This document shows positions 6,359 through 6,372 of a stretch of DNA of 6,372 nt, piece after piece. The position numbers and the translations under genes are program-made. The notes below the pieces were generated by a model. The model saw only the letters and a list, made by a program, of their open reading frames with translations. It was not told the origin of the DNA and did no database searches. This stretch comes from JBCDGH01 sp038751365 (lineage in GTDB: Bacteria; Patescibacteriota; JACMRA01): contig JBCDGH010000044.1 in the NCBI GenBank assembly GCA_038751365.1, positions 1 to 6,372 on the forward strand, in the 5' to 3' direction. Each line of letters begins with the position of its first letter. Position 1 is the first letter of the stretch.

Positions 6359-6372
6359 ACTTAAATATAAAA

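Overview
The window is an AT-rich bacterial segment (roughly one-third G+C by eye) with five complete protein genes, an uncertain gene tail at the left edge, and little non-coding DNA. Long frames read cleanly with TAA/TAG stops under the standard bacterial code. None of the five starts has a strong Shine-Dalgarno sequence. These traits fit a low-GC bacterium, possibly a small-genome or Patescibacteria-like lineage, but no marker gene fixes the taxon. I see no tRNA, rRNA, CRISPR array, transposase or integrase.

Left and centre (140-4400, minus strand): a two-gene unit. The upstream gene (2436-4400) encodes a 654-residue protein whose C-terminal ~270 residues read as a complete but highly divergent sigma-70 factor (regions 2, 3 and 4). 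They are preceded by ~380 residues of helical, coiled-coil and low-complexity sequence of no family I recognise. Thirteen bases downstream lies a 760-residue superfamily 2 helicase (140-2422) with all main motifs and a 260-residue C-terminal region I cannot assign. Tight spacing and shared orientation suggest co-transcription and a joint role. A dedicated sigma factor with a transcription-associated DNA translocase is the most interesting reading of this window, but it is an inference.

Divergent spacer (4401-4526): a short AT-rich region that must carry control signals for the sigma/helicase unit on one side and the membrane-protein gene on the other. It contains six AAATT motifs with an intriguing mirror order.

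Right part: a YihY/BrkB-family inner-membrane protein on the plus strand (4527-5462) converges with a minus-strand pair, an FMN-dependent NADH-azoreductase (5789-6358) followed with zero spacing by an ArsR-family repressor (5480-5788). The latter is a typical stress-response arrangement in which the regulator probably controls its own operon.

Left edge (1-139): a possible tail of a plus-strand gene ending at 52, followed by a hairpin plus T-run that could terminate plus-strand transcription just before the end of the helicase gene.
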